Below, piece by piece: positions 1 through 6,332 of a DNA stretch of 6,682 nt. The position numbers and the translations under genes were made by a program. The DNA is from an uncultured Oscillospiraceae bacterium (lineage in GTDB: Bacteria; Bacillota_A; Clostridia; Oscillospirales; Oscillospiraceae): the NCBI GenBank assembly GCA_934589325.1, contig CAKTNU010000103.1, positions 1-6,682 of the forward strand. Reading direction: 5' to 3'. Numbering within the stretch: position 1 is the stretch's first letter; the number at the start of each line of letters is the position of its first letter. Below the pieces are notes generated by a model. It was not told the origin of the DNA. It saw only the letters and a list, made by a program, of their open reading frames with translations, and did not search any database.

Positions 1-1415
1 CCTACACGCTGAGCCGCGACGCCGGAAACGCCTGTATCTATCTCATCAAATATCATGGTCTGTACAGGGTCGTTTTCCGCAAAGACGTTTTTCATTGCAA
101 GCATGATGCGGCTCAGCTCACCGCCGGAGGCGATGCGGCTGATACGGCCAAGCTCCTCACCTGCGTTTGCGGACATAACAAAGCGGACGCGGTCGCAGCC
201 GTTTTTATCAAAGCCCTGCTCGTCCTCAAGCGGTGCAAATTCGACCGCAAACCTGACAGACGGCATACTCAGATCGCGAAGCTCCGCGACAATGCGCTTC
301 TGCAGCTCTGACGCCGCACTGCGTCTGGCCTTACTGAGCAGCTGTGCCGCATGGAGCGTGATTTTATGCTGGGCATCAAGTTCTTTTTGGAGCTTGATTA
401 TACGGTCGTCTGCATACTCGATGTCGTCGAGCTTCTTTCTGTTTTCGTCGAGCAGCGCAATAAGACCATCCTCATCACGTGAATACTTGCGTTGGAGCTT
501 TGAAAGCTCCGAGGCGCGGCTTTCGAGCCGATCGTACTCCTCGGGTGAAAAATCGAGACTGTCGCGGAAGTCACGCAGAAGTTCAGCGGCGTCGCTCATG
601 GCAAAAACGGCATCATTTATGCTGTTGAGCGGTTTTTCGAGCTCTGCGGAGATCCCTGCGGCGCGTCCGGCATAATACGCGGCATTCTGCGCAAGCGATA
701 TTGCATTCTCGTCGCCGCCGCTGAGAAGACCATACGCCTCGTCAAGCGCCTCTGTGAGCTTTTCAGAGTTGCGCAGCAAATCACGGCGGGATATGACGCT
801 GTCATACTCCCCGGATTTGAGCTGTGCACGCTCAAGCTCATCTATCTGATAGCGCAGACTGTCGCTCAGGCGAGCCTTTTCTATCTCATCCATGCTCAGA
901 CGGGCTATTTCCTTTTTGATGCCGACATACTTTTTGTATTCCTTTGAGTAGCTCTCGAGCTCTGCGCCAAGGGAACCGAAGCGGTCCAGATATTCCATAT
1001 GCCGCCGCTCATCCATGAGCTGGCGGCCGTCGTTCTGCCCATGTATATCCACAAGCAGCGAGGCAAGCTCCTTCATCTGCGCAGCGGTAACAGGTACGCC
1101 GCACACACGGCAGCTTGTCTTCCCGTCAGCGCTTATGCGGCGCTGGAGTATCAGCTCACCGTCAGAGTCTATCTCATTGTCATTAAGCCACTGTTCACAG
1201 CCGTCCGCATCAAATACGGCGGAGACAACTCCCCTGTCGGCTCCGTGACGCACAAGTTCACGGCTGACGCGCTCGCCGAGTACAGCACCGATGGAGTCAA
1301 TGACTATGGATTTACCTGCGCCGGTCTCACCTGTCAGAACATTCAGTCCGGCGGTGAAGGTAATATCTGCCCTTTCGATGACGGCTATATTCTCAATGTG
1401 CAGCTCATTAAGCAT
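1..1415 (-). CDS. recN: DNA repair protein RecN (3' end cut by window edge)
   Basis: RecN is a cytoplasmic SMC-like ATPase that acts early in recombinational repair of double-strand breaks. The frame is open from an ATG at 1415 to the left edge, giving 471 residues. The family is about 550-570 residues long, so roughly 85-95 C-terminal residues are outside. Visible motifs are Walker A GETGAGKS (29-36), a Q-loop-like DIHGQND (123-129), the RecN-typical YQIDELERAQL (189-199), a long Glu/Lys/Leu-rich coiled-coil middle (about 150-390), the ABC signature SGGEL (430-434) and Walker B MIFDE (454-458) followed by IDTGVSG. The start is supported by AGAGG with 6 bases of spacing and by the family-like N-terminus MLNELHIENIAVI. 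It follows argR by 28 bases and is probably co-transcribed. No internal stop or frameshift was seen. The truncation is only the window boundary. Identification is essentially certain. Confidence 0.97.
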   Translation of the reverse strand, partial: MLNELHIENIAVIERADITFTAGLNVLTGETGAGKSIVIDSIGAVLGERVSRELVRHGADRGVVSAVFDADGCEQWLNDNEIDSDGELILQRRISADGKTSCRVCGVPVTAAQMKELASLLVDIHGQNDGRQLMDERRHMEYLDRFGSLGAELESYSKEYKKYVGIKKEIARLSMDEIEKARLSDSLRYQIDELERAQLKSGEYDSVISRRDLLRNSEKLTEALDEAYGLLSGGDENAISLAQNAAYYAGRAAGISAELEKPLNSINDAVFAMSDAAELLRDFRDSLDFSPEEYDRLESRASELSKLQRKYSRDEDGLIALLDENRKKLDDIEYADDRIIKLQKELDAQHKITLHAAQLLSKARRSAASELQKRIVAELRDLSMPSVRFAVEFAPLEDEQGFDKNGCDRVRFVMSANAGEELGRISRIASGGELSRIMLAMKNVFAENDPVQTMIFDEIDTGVSGVAAQRV

Positions 1416-1427
1416 ATGTCACCTCTG

Positions 1428-1443
1428 CCGCGGAAAAACGCGG
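1428..1443 (-). promoter_or_regulatory. small GC hairpin between argR stop and recN ribosome binding site
   Basis: Read on the minus strand, CCGCG-TTTTTC-CGCGG forms a perfect 5-bp all-GC stem with a 6-base loop. It begins at the base after the argR TGA and ends one base before the recN Shine-Dalgarno AGAGG (1426-1422). No T-run follows, so it does not look like an intrinsic terminator. It could modulate recN translation or mRNA decay between the two cistrons. The pairing is seen directly; a function is inference, and so short a stem can occur by chance. Confidence 0.4.
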
Positions 1444-1893
1444 TCAATAAATCGTCTCTATCTCGTGGTACAGCTTTATCGCCGACTCCTTGTCGCGCAT
1501 GGCAAGGAAGGCAGTATCGTCACCTGCCAGAGTGCCGACCAGGTTTTCTATCTCCATGCCGTCTATAGCAGAGCAGGCAGCCGAGGCAAGGCCGGGCAGC
1601 GTGCGGATAATGAGAAGGTTCTGCGCCACATCATAAGACACGAGGCTCTCGCGCAGTATTTTTTTTAGTCTCTGGTCAATGTCCGTTGCCTCGCTCTTGG
1701 CTGCGACGACATATCGGTAAGTGCCGTTGGGTCCAAGCTCTTTGACTAGGCGCATATCCTTGATATCTCGCGACAGTGTGGCTTGAGTGCTTTTTACTCC
1801 GCGGGCTGCCAGCTCCTGCATGAGCTGGTTCTGTGTTTCAATGTCTTTTTCATTTATTATCTCTAGTATTGCGCTCTGTCTGCCGGGTTTCAT
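1444..1893 (-). CDS. argR: Arginine repressor ArgR (AhrC type)
   Basis: This is an arginine-sensing transcriptional regulator that as a hexamer represses arginine biosynthesis genes and in many Firmicutes activates catabolism. At 149 residues it is full family length. The N-terminal winged helix-turn-helix (about 1-65) carries the hallmark STQATLSRDIKDMRLVK at 35-51. The C-terminal oligomerisation/arginine-binding domain (about 80-149) contains TLPGLASAACSAID (98-111) and GTLAGDDT (120-127), whose paired aspartates contact arginine in the family. The ATG is fixed by a near-perfect AGGAGG seven bases upstream and by the family-like start MKPGRQSAILEII. It lies 21 bases after nadK and 28 before recN; argR-recN adjacency is widely conserved in Firmicutes. 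Autoregulation is possible (see the ARG-box-like sequence at 1902-1919) but unproven. A run of eight A in the coding strand falls at codons 76-79. Confidence 0.97.
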   Translation of the reverse strand: MKPGRQSAILEIINEKDIETQNQLMQELAARGVKSTQATLSRDIKDMRLVKELGPNGTYRYVVAAKSEATDIDQRLKKILRESLVSYDVAQNLLIIRTLPGLASAACSAIDGMEIENLVGTLAGDDTAFLAMRDKESAIKLYHEIETIY

Positions 1894-1901
1894 ATTGTCT
1901 C

Positions 1902-1919
1902 CTCCTGTTTTTGTTCAGG
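1902..1919 (-). promoter_or_regulatory. weak ARG-box-like sequence overlapping the argR ribosome binding site
   Basis: The 18 bases CCTGAACAAAAACAGGAG match 12 of 18 positions of the Bacillus ARG-box consensus as I remember it (CATGAATAAAAATKCAAK). The left half (TGAAxAAAAA) is good and the right half poor. They also form a short inverted repeat, CCTG-N8-CAGG. The site spans the nadK stop (1917-1915) and part of the argR Shine-Dalgarno AGGAGG (1906-1901). A-rich Shine-Dalgarno spacers can mimic this, and operators usually lie at promoters rather than inside operons, so confidence is low. Confidence 0.22.
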
Positions 1920-2760
1920 TAAGTTTTTCATAGGCAAGTTCAAAGAAGCTCTTAAGCCCCATGTCGGCCATTATGACGCGCCACTCCGAACGGCGGACGT
2001 GGACGATATCTCCGTTTGAAAGATCCATAACGGAGTTGCCGTCGACCGAGATGTATGCGCGTCGGCCATGCAGCTTCTCGGCGAGCACGGTCATTTCACG
2101 CGATGCGCTCAAAACATAGCTTCTTGCGCTCATCATATGGGCGCAGATAGGGCTTAGGACTATTGCCGCAGCTTCGGGCTCGACTATCGGGCCGCCAGCG
2201 GACATGGAATAACCGGTGGATCCGGTCGGCGTGGAGATTATTATCCCATCGCCGGAAAAGCTTGTTATTTTGTCGCCCGCGCACCATGCGGTCAGGCGGA
2301 TACAATCGCCGTAGCCGTGAAGGACGACATCATTCAGCGCTCTGTCGCGGTAGATTATCTGCCCTCCGCGTTCGAGCTCTATGTCCAGCATCATGCGCGG
2401 ACTTGGGGTGTACTCCCCCGCTGCGGCCTTGACTATGAGCGGCATATGCTCAGGCTCAAGCGCTGCCATAAATCCCTTGGAGCCAAGGTTCACGCCGAGT
2501 ATCGGGATATCGGCGTCGTGCAGCCGCCGCGCCACGGCAAGGATCGTCCCGTCTCCGCCGATAACGACCGCAAGAGTGGCGCTGTTCCTGACAATATCAT
2601 ACGGGGTAGTCTCAATATTTTTGGGGATCACCTGCGGCGCATCCTCCGTAAAAACGGGACAGATCGCCGTTTTATACCCCGCGGCACGGAGCATCTCCGC
2701 TGCCTGTACAGTGTACATTAGATCCGTATCCCTGAAGGGATTCGGGCAAATTGCAATCAT
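1915..2760 (-). CDS. nadK: NAD kinase
   Basis: NAD kinase phosphorylates NAD+ at the 2'-hydroxyl of its adenosine ribose, using ATP or polyphosphate, to make NADP+; it is cytosolic and usually essential. The product has 281 residues, normal for bacterial NadK. Visible motifs are GGDGT at 68-72 (phosphate donor site, with the conserved catalytic Asp70), NLGSKGF at 91-97, ALNDVV at 141-146 (NAD contact NE/D motif) and the long glycine-rich block GDGIIISTPTGSTGYS at 170-185, followed by GGP at 189-191. The ATG is supported by GAGGG about eight bases upstream and by the family-like N-terminus MIAICPNP. It starts 21 bases after tlyA in the same reading frame, with only the tlyA TGA and seven codons between. 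Placement between tlyA and argR is typical of Clostridia; Bacillus keeps its NAD kinases elsewhere. All key motifs are intact. Confidence 0.97.
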   Translation of the reverse strand: MIAICPNPFRDTDLMYTVQAAEMLRAAGYKTAICPVFTEDAPQVIPKNIETTPYDIVRNSATLAVVIGGDGTILAVARRLHDADIPILGVNLGSKGFMAALEPEHMPLIVKAAAGEYTPSPRMMLDIELERGGQIIYRDRALNDVVLHGYGDCIRLTAWCAGDKITSFSGDGIIISTPTGSTGYSMSAGGPIVEPEAAAIVLSPICAHMMSARSYVLSASREMTVLAEKLHGRRAYISVDGNSVMDLSNGDIVHVRRSEWRVIMADMGLKSFFELAYEKLT

Positions 2761-2781
2761 TCTTATACCCTCAAGCTGTTT

Positions 2782-3576
2782 TCAAAGTGCCTCATGTGAC
2801 GCAGCAACGACGGCGTCAACGTCAAGCTCAGGCATCGTGAAGCCGCCGTTTTTCATGTGACAGATATATTCGATATTCCCCTCAGGGCCTTTTATCGGGG
2901 AGAAATCAAGGCCAACGGGGGTAAGTCCAATGGTAGTGGCAAAGTCCAGCACACTGCGGACGACTTCTTTATGCACCGCGCTGTCCCGTACTACGCCTTT
3001 TTTGCCTACCTCTTCCCGCCCGGCTTCAAACTGCGGCTTTATCAGACATACAATATCGGCTCCTGACTTTAGGAGGCGCTGGACTGCGGGCAGTACGAGC
3101 TTGACTGAAATGAACGACACGTCCATGACCGCTATGTCCAAAAGCTCGGGTATCTGCTCGTCGGTAACATAGCGAAGATTTGTCCGCTCAAGATTTATTA
3201 CGCGCTCATCGTTGCGGAGCTTCCACGCGAGCTGGCCATAACCGACATCGACGGCATACACCTTTGAGGCGCCGTGCTGCAGCAGCACATCCGTGAATCC
3301 GCCGGTAGAAGCGCCGCAGTCGATACACGTCCTGCCTGACGGGTCTATCGGGAATACTTTGAGAGCCTTGTCAAGCTTGAATCCTCCGCGGCTGACAAAC
3401 GGCAGCGCATCGCCGCGCACCTCTATATCTGCGTTTGGGTCGACCGGCATACCGGGCTTGTCGGCGCGCTGGCCGTTGACAAAAACTATACCGCTCATGA
3501 CAGTAGTCTTTGCCCTCTCTCGGCTTTCGGTAAAGCCCAGTTCATATACGCGCTGATCCAGTCTGACTTTTTTCAT
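2782..3576 (-). CDS. tlyA: TlyA family rRNA 2'-O-methyltransferase (hemolysin A homologue)
   Basis: This is an S-adenosylmethionine-dependent RNA methyltransferase. Characterised TlyA proteins 2'-O-methylate 23S C1920 and, in some species, 16S C1409 (E. coli numbering), which affects capreomycin sensitivity. The product has 264 residues, close to the 268 of Mycobacterium tuberculosis TlyA. An N-terminal S4 RNA-binding domain (about 3-60, with RLDQRVYELG and SRERAK) is joined through FVSRGGFKL (60-68) to a Rossmann methyltransferase domain with SAM motif DCGASTGGFTD (86-96). K67, D152, K180 and E236 sit where the M. tuberculosis K-D-K-E tetrad (69/154/182/238) is expected, a constant offset of two, so it should be catalytically active. 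The old name hemolysin is misleading. An in-frame TAA four codons upstream forces the ATG start. Its AAGGA overlaps the dxs stop, with a long 12-base spacer. Which rRNA sites it modifies cannot be told from sequence. Confidence 0.95.
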   Translation of the reverse strand: MKKVRLDQRVYELGFTESRERAKTTVMSGIVFVNGQRADKPGMPVDPNADIEVRGDALPFVSRGGFKLDKALKVFPIDPSGRTCIDCGASTGGFTDVLLQHGASKVYAVDVGYGQLAWKLRNDERVINLERTNLRYVTDEQIPELLDIAVMDVSFISVKLVLPAVQRLLKSGADIVCLIKPQFEAGREEVGKKGVVRDSAVHKEVVRSVLDFATTIGLTPVGLDFSPIKGPEGNIEYICHMKNGGFTMPELDVDAVVAASHEAL

Positions 3577-3588
3577 TGAGTCGTATTA

Positions 3589-3593
3589 TCCTT
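3589..3593 (-). promoter_or_regulatory. tlyA ribosome binding site overlapping the dxs stop codon
   Basis: AAGGA on the minus strand shares its first two bases with the dxs TAA stop (3594-3592). The distance to the tlyA ATG is 12 bases, longer than the usual 5-9. Together these suggest that ribosomes ending dxs help start tlyA. The overlap is seen; coupling is inference. Confidence 0.5.
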
Positions 3594-5430
3594 AAAGTTT
3601 TATCATGTTCTCGGCAGCAGCGGCGATGCCGTCTGCGTCGAGGCCGAAATCATGCAGCAGCTCCTCTACTGTACCGTGGGGGGCGATCCCCTCACCAAGG
3701 TTAAGAAGTTCCGCGAATCGGACGGCTACTCCGTTTATCGCCGCTTCCTCGAGGATGCGTGCGCCGACACATCCGGCCTGACAGACATCTTCGGAAATAA
3801 GGAATCGACCGGTTTTCCGGAGCGATGTCATGACGGTGCTGAAATCTGGCGGCTTTATCATGCTCAGCTTGATTATTTCTGCATCTATGCCTCGTGCCGA
3901 CAAAATCTCCGCTGCCTTCAGCACCTCATTGGTCATAGTTCCATAGCATACGATGGTAATGTCGCGGCCTTCGCGGAGCAATGCCTCCGGCTCGGTATGA
4001 CACGCAGTATATTCACCCTCGCCGCCGCGGGGATATCGCACGGCTGCGGGGCCGCTGACATCGTATATCGCCATATGCATCATGGCTTCAAGCTCCGCGT
4101 AGCTTGCCGGACATAGAACGGTCATACCCGGAACGGAGCTGAGATAACTGACATCGAAAGCACCGTGATGCGTCTCGCCGTCGCTTCCGACAAGCCCTGC
4201 GCGATCGACGCAGAGGACGACATGCAGCTGCTGGAGCGCAACATCATGGATAAGCATATCGTAACCGCGCTGAAGGAAGCTGGAGTACACAGCAAAGACA
4301 GGTATCATACCCTGTTTTGCCATGCCCGAAGCCATGGACACCGCATGCCCTTCGGCGATACCGACATCAAAAAAACGCTCCGGATACGCTTCGGCGAATA
4401 CGTCCATCCCTGTCCCGGCAGACATTGCCGCCGTTATGCCGACTATACGCCTGTCAGATTCGGCCATGCGTTTCAGACATTCACCCATCTTGGACGAGAA
4501 ACATTCTCCGCCGCCATGAAGTGCGCCCGTTGCAACATCAAAGCTGCCGACACCGTGAAATTTCTCCGGGTGCTCCTCGGCAAACTTATAGCCCTTACCC
4601 TTTGTCGTAATAACGTGGACAAGCACAGGCTTTCTCAGCTCACGCGCCCAGCGGATGACAGTTTCCAGCTTGGCGACATCATGCCCGTCGACCGGCCCCA
4701 AGTAATACATACCCATGCCGCTGAAAACGTTACCCGGGAGAAGACGCTTCTTCAGCCATTCTTTTATGCCGTGATTGAACCTGTACAGAGCCGGGAGTTT
4801 CGTAAAAACGTCTCGATACCATCGCTTGAAGCTGATATAACCGGGGCGCACACGGAGCGATTCAAGAAGATGCGCCGTTCCGCCGACGTTTTCGTTTATT
4901 GACATATTATTGTCATTGAGAATGACCACCATCGGCTCGCCGCTGGCTGCAGCGTTTGACAGCCCTTCATAAGCGAGTCCGCCGCTGAGCGCCCCATCGC
5001 CTATAACGGCGGCGACATCGTAATCTTCATGGCTCAGAGTTCTGGCTTTGGCCATGCCGAGGGCAACGGAAACGGAATTTGAGGCATGCCCCGCGATGAA
5101 AGCATCGTCGTCACTCTCGTATGGCTTCGGAAAGCCGGAAAGCCCGCCGTGCTGACGCAGCGTAGCGAATTTATCTCGTCGGCCGGTGATTATCTTGTGG
5201 ACATAGCTCTGATGTCCCACATCAAAAACGATGCGGTCGCGCGACGTATCATAGACACGGTGCAGCGCAACGGTCAATTCCACGGCGCCGAGATTCGACG
5301 CAAGATGACCGCCGGTATGGGAGATGCTGTCTATCATATAGCTGCGCAGCTCCTGACACAGCGGCTCGAGCTCGCTCTCCGGCAGCTTTTTTATATCATT
5401 TGAGGAATTTATTCTCTCTAAAATACTCAA
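3592..5430 (-). CDS. dxs: 1-deoxy-D-xylulose-5-phosphate synthase, TTG start
   Basis: Dxs is thiamine-diphosphate-dependent and condenses pyruvate with glyceraldehyde-3-phosphate to DXP, the first step of the MEP isoprenoid pathway and a precursor for thiamine and pyridoxal. It has 612 residues (E. coli 620). The N-terminal TPP domain has the SHTGGHLASNLG block with catalytic-type His42, DVGHQSY (70-76), and the TPP/metal motif from GDGA (144-147) to NDN (172-174). GPVDGHD is at 245-251 and FHGV, with conserved His292, at 291-294. The pyrimidine domain has AEGHAV with catalytic Glu360 and YSSFLQRGYD with Arg388. DGETHHG (417-423) gives Asp417 and His421 for phosphate/substrate binding. YPRG and a C-terminal transketolase domain follow. 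The start is TTG at 5430: GAGG lies six bases upstream, the N-terminus SILERINSSNDIKKL matches the family, and the first in-frame ATG is only at residue 32. The common AEQHAV motif reads AEGHAV. It follows ispA by 30 bases. Confidence 0.97.
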   Translation of the reverse strand: MSILERINSSNDIKKLPESELEPLCQELRSYMIDSISHTGGHLASNLGAVELTVALHRVYDTSRDRIVFDVGHQSYVHKIITGRRDKFATLRQHGGLSGFPKPYESDDDAFIAGHASNSVSVALGMAKARTLSHEDYDVAAVIGDGALSGGLAYEGLSNAAASGEPMVVILNDNNMSINENVGGTAHLLESLRVRPGYISFKRWYRDVFTKLPALYRFNHGIKEWLKKRLLPGNVFSGMGMYYLGPVDGHDVAKLETVIRWARELRKPVLVHVITTKGKGYKFAEEHPEKFHGVGSFDVATGALHGGGECFSSKMGECLKRMAESDRRIVGITAAMSAGTGMDVFAEAYPERFFDVGIAEGHAVSMASGMAKQGMIPVFAVYSSFLQRGYDMLIHDVALQQLHVVLCVDRAGLVGSDGETHHGAFDVSYLSSVPGMTVLCPASYAELEAMMHMAIYDVSGPAAVRYPRGGEGEYTACHTEPEALLREGRDITIVCYGTMTNEVLKAAEILSARGIDAEIIKLSMIKPPDFSTVMTSLRKTGRFLISEDVCQAGCVGARILEEAAINGVAVRFAELLNLGEGIAPHGTVEELLHDFGLDADGIAAAAENMIKL

Positions 5431-5436
5431 AACAAA

Positions 5437-5440
5437 CCTC
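5437..5440 (-). promoter_or_regulatory. Shine-Dalgarno that fixes the dxs TTG start
   Basis: GAGG lies six bases before the TTG at 5430-5428 within a very AT-rich 30-base spacer after ispA. No in-frame ATG or GTG is placed as well, and the encoded N-terminus from this TTG agrees with the Dxs family. The site therefore decides the start. Confidence 0.75.
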
Positions 5441-5460
5441 GAAAGCTATTTTTATTTAAA

Positions 5461-6330
5461 TCATTTGAGCCTGTTGACCATTGAATCGGCCAGCTCACGG
5501 AGAAATCCGGTGTCCTCGAAAACACCGTTGAGCGCGGACTTCGCGTTCTCGGTAAGGCGTACTACAAGCTCCATGCACTTCTCTTCACCGAAAAGCGCCA
5601 TATATGTGTTCTTGTGTTCCTGTGCATCGGAGCCGATTGGCTTGCCAAGCTCCTCGGCGGTGCTCAGGACGTCGAGCATATCGTCACGGATCTGGAAGGC
5701 CATGCCGACTGAAGCGCCGAACTGCGCGGCGGCATCAAGCATCTCTTCATTCCCGCCTGCGGCAGCAACGCCCATCTGACAGGCTGCAATAAGAAGTGCG
5801 CCTGTCTTGCGGGAATTGATCTGATCAAGTTCCTCGGCAGTCAGTTCTCTGCCCTCGCCAAGCATATCAAGGTACTGCCCGCCGCACATGCCGTCGAGCC
5901 CAACTGCATTGGCGAGTATCTCAGCGCAGGCGGCGCGGCGCTCTGCGGACAGACCGCTGCGGAGAATAGTGCCGAAGGCCTCTGCCTGAAGTGCATCTCC
6001 CGCAAGCGTAGCGGTGCACTCGCCGTAAACCATATGATTTGTCGGCTTGCCGCGGCGCAGCTCGTCGTTATCCATGCATGGCAGATCATCATGTATCAGG
6101 CTGTAGGTGTGCAGCATCTCTACTGCACAGGCAACGGGCAGAGCGTCGTTCACGCTTCCGCCGGAGATACGGCAGAACTCCAGGACCAACATCGGCCTTA
6201 TACGCTTGCCGCCCGCAAGCAGACTGTAGCGCATGGCATCGGCAAGCCCTTCAAGCGGCATACCGGCCGCACTGGTAAAGCTCTGCTCAAGAGCAGCGTC
6301 TATCATGAGTCTATATTCTTTGGCGTTCAT
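5461..6330 (-). CDS. ispA: Polyprenyl synthase, farnesyl diphosphate synthase type
   Basis: This cytosolic prenyltransferase elongates DMAPP/GPP with IPP, most likely to C15 farnesyl diphosphate, the substrate for undecaprenyl and other isoprenoid synthesis. At 289 residues it fits bacterial IspA (about 290-300). Motifs: GGKRIRP (40-46, IPP binding), first aspartate-rich motif DDLPCMD (81-87) with the two-residue insertion of bacterial type II FPP synthases, Arg92-Arg93, GGQYLD (150-155), Lys175-Thr176, FQIRDDMLD (212-220, second aspartate motif) and GKPIGSD..EHKNTY (229-243). Tyr76, five residues before the first motif, is the aromatic chain-length stop expected for a C15 rather than a longer product. 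The ATG comes two bases after the xseB stop, with only a weak GAGG/TGAG inside the xseB coding end, so translational coupling is likely. Dxs directly downstream supports the isoprenoid role. A C20 product cannot be excluded by sequence alone. Confidence 0.95.
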   Translation of the reverse strand: MNAKEYRLMIDAALEQSFTSAAGMPLEGLADAMRYSLLAGGKRIRPMLVLEFCRISGGSVNDALPVACAVEMLHTYSLIHDDLPCMDNDELRRGKPTNHMVYGECTATLAGDALQAEAFGTILRSGLSAERRAACAEILANAVGLDGMCGGQYLDMLGEGRELTAEELDQINSRKTGALLIAACQMGVAAAGGNEEMLDAAAQFGASVGMAFQIRDDMLDVLSTAEELGKPIGSDAQEHKNTYMALFGEEKCMELVVRLTENAKSALNGVFEDTGFLRELADSMVNRLK

Positions 6331-6332
6331 TA

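Noticed and set aside
55..675. Plus-strand open frame of 206 codons, Ser/Arg-rich
   Set aside because: It lies opposite the well-conserved recN coding frame. The Ser/Arg/Leu-rich composition is what the complement of Glu/Ala/Leu coiled-coil codons gives, and no family is recognised.
3577..3588. TAATACGACTCA on the minus strand, identical to the first 12 bases of the phage T7 promoter
   Set aside because: The match stops at the tlyA ATG. The melting and initiation half (CTATAGGG) is absent, the site is exactly the tlyA ribosome-binding-site spacer, and the flanking genes are intact, so it is neither a phage promoter nor vector contamination. Coincidence is the simplest reading.
4165..4902. 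Plus-strand open frame of 245 codons opposite dxs
   Set aside because: The opposite strand encodes dxs with every catalytic motif intact. The antisense product shows no recognisable domain, so it is a shadow frame.
5431..5460. AT-rich spacer before dxs as a possible internal promoter
   Set aside because: TTTAAATAAAAATAG is AT-rich, but only 30 bases are free and no convincing -35/-10 pair with correct spacing is seen.
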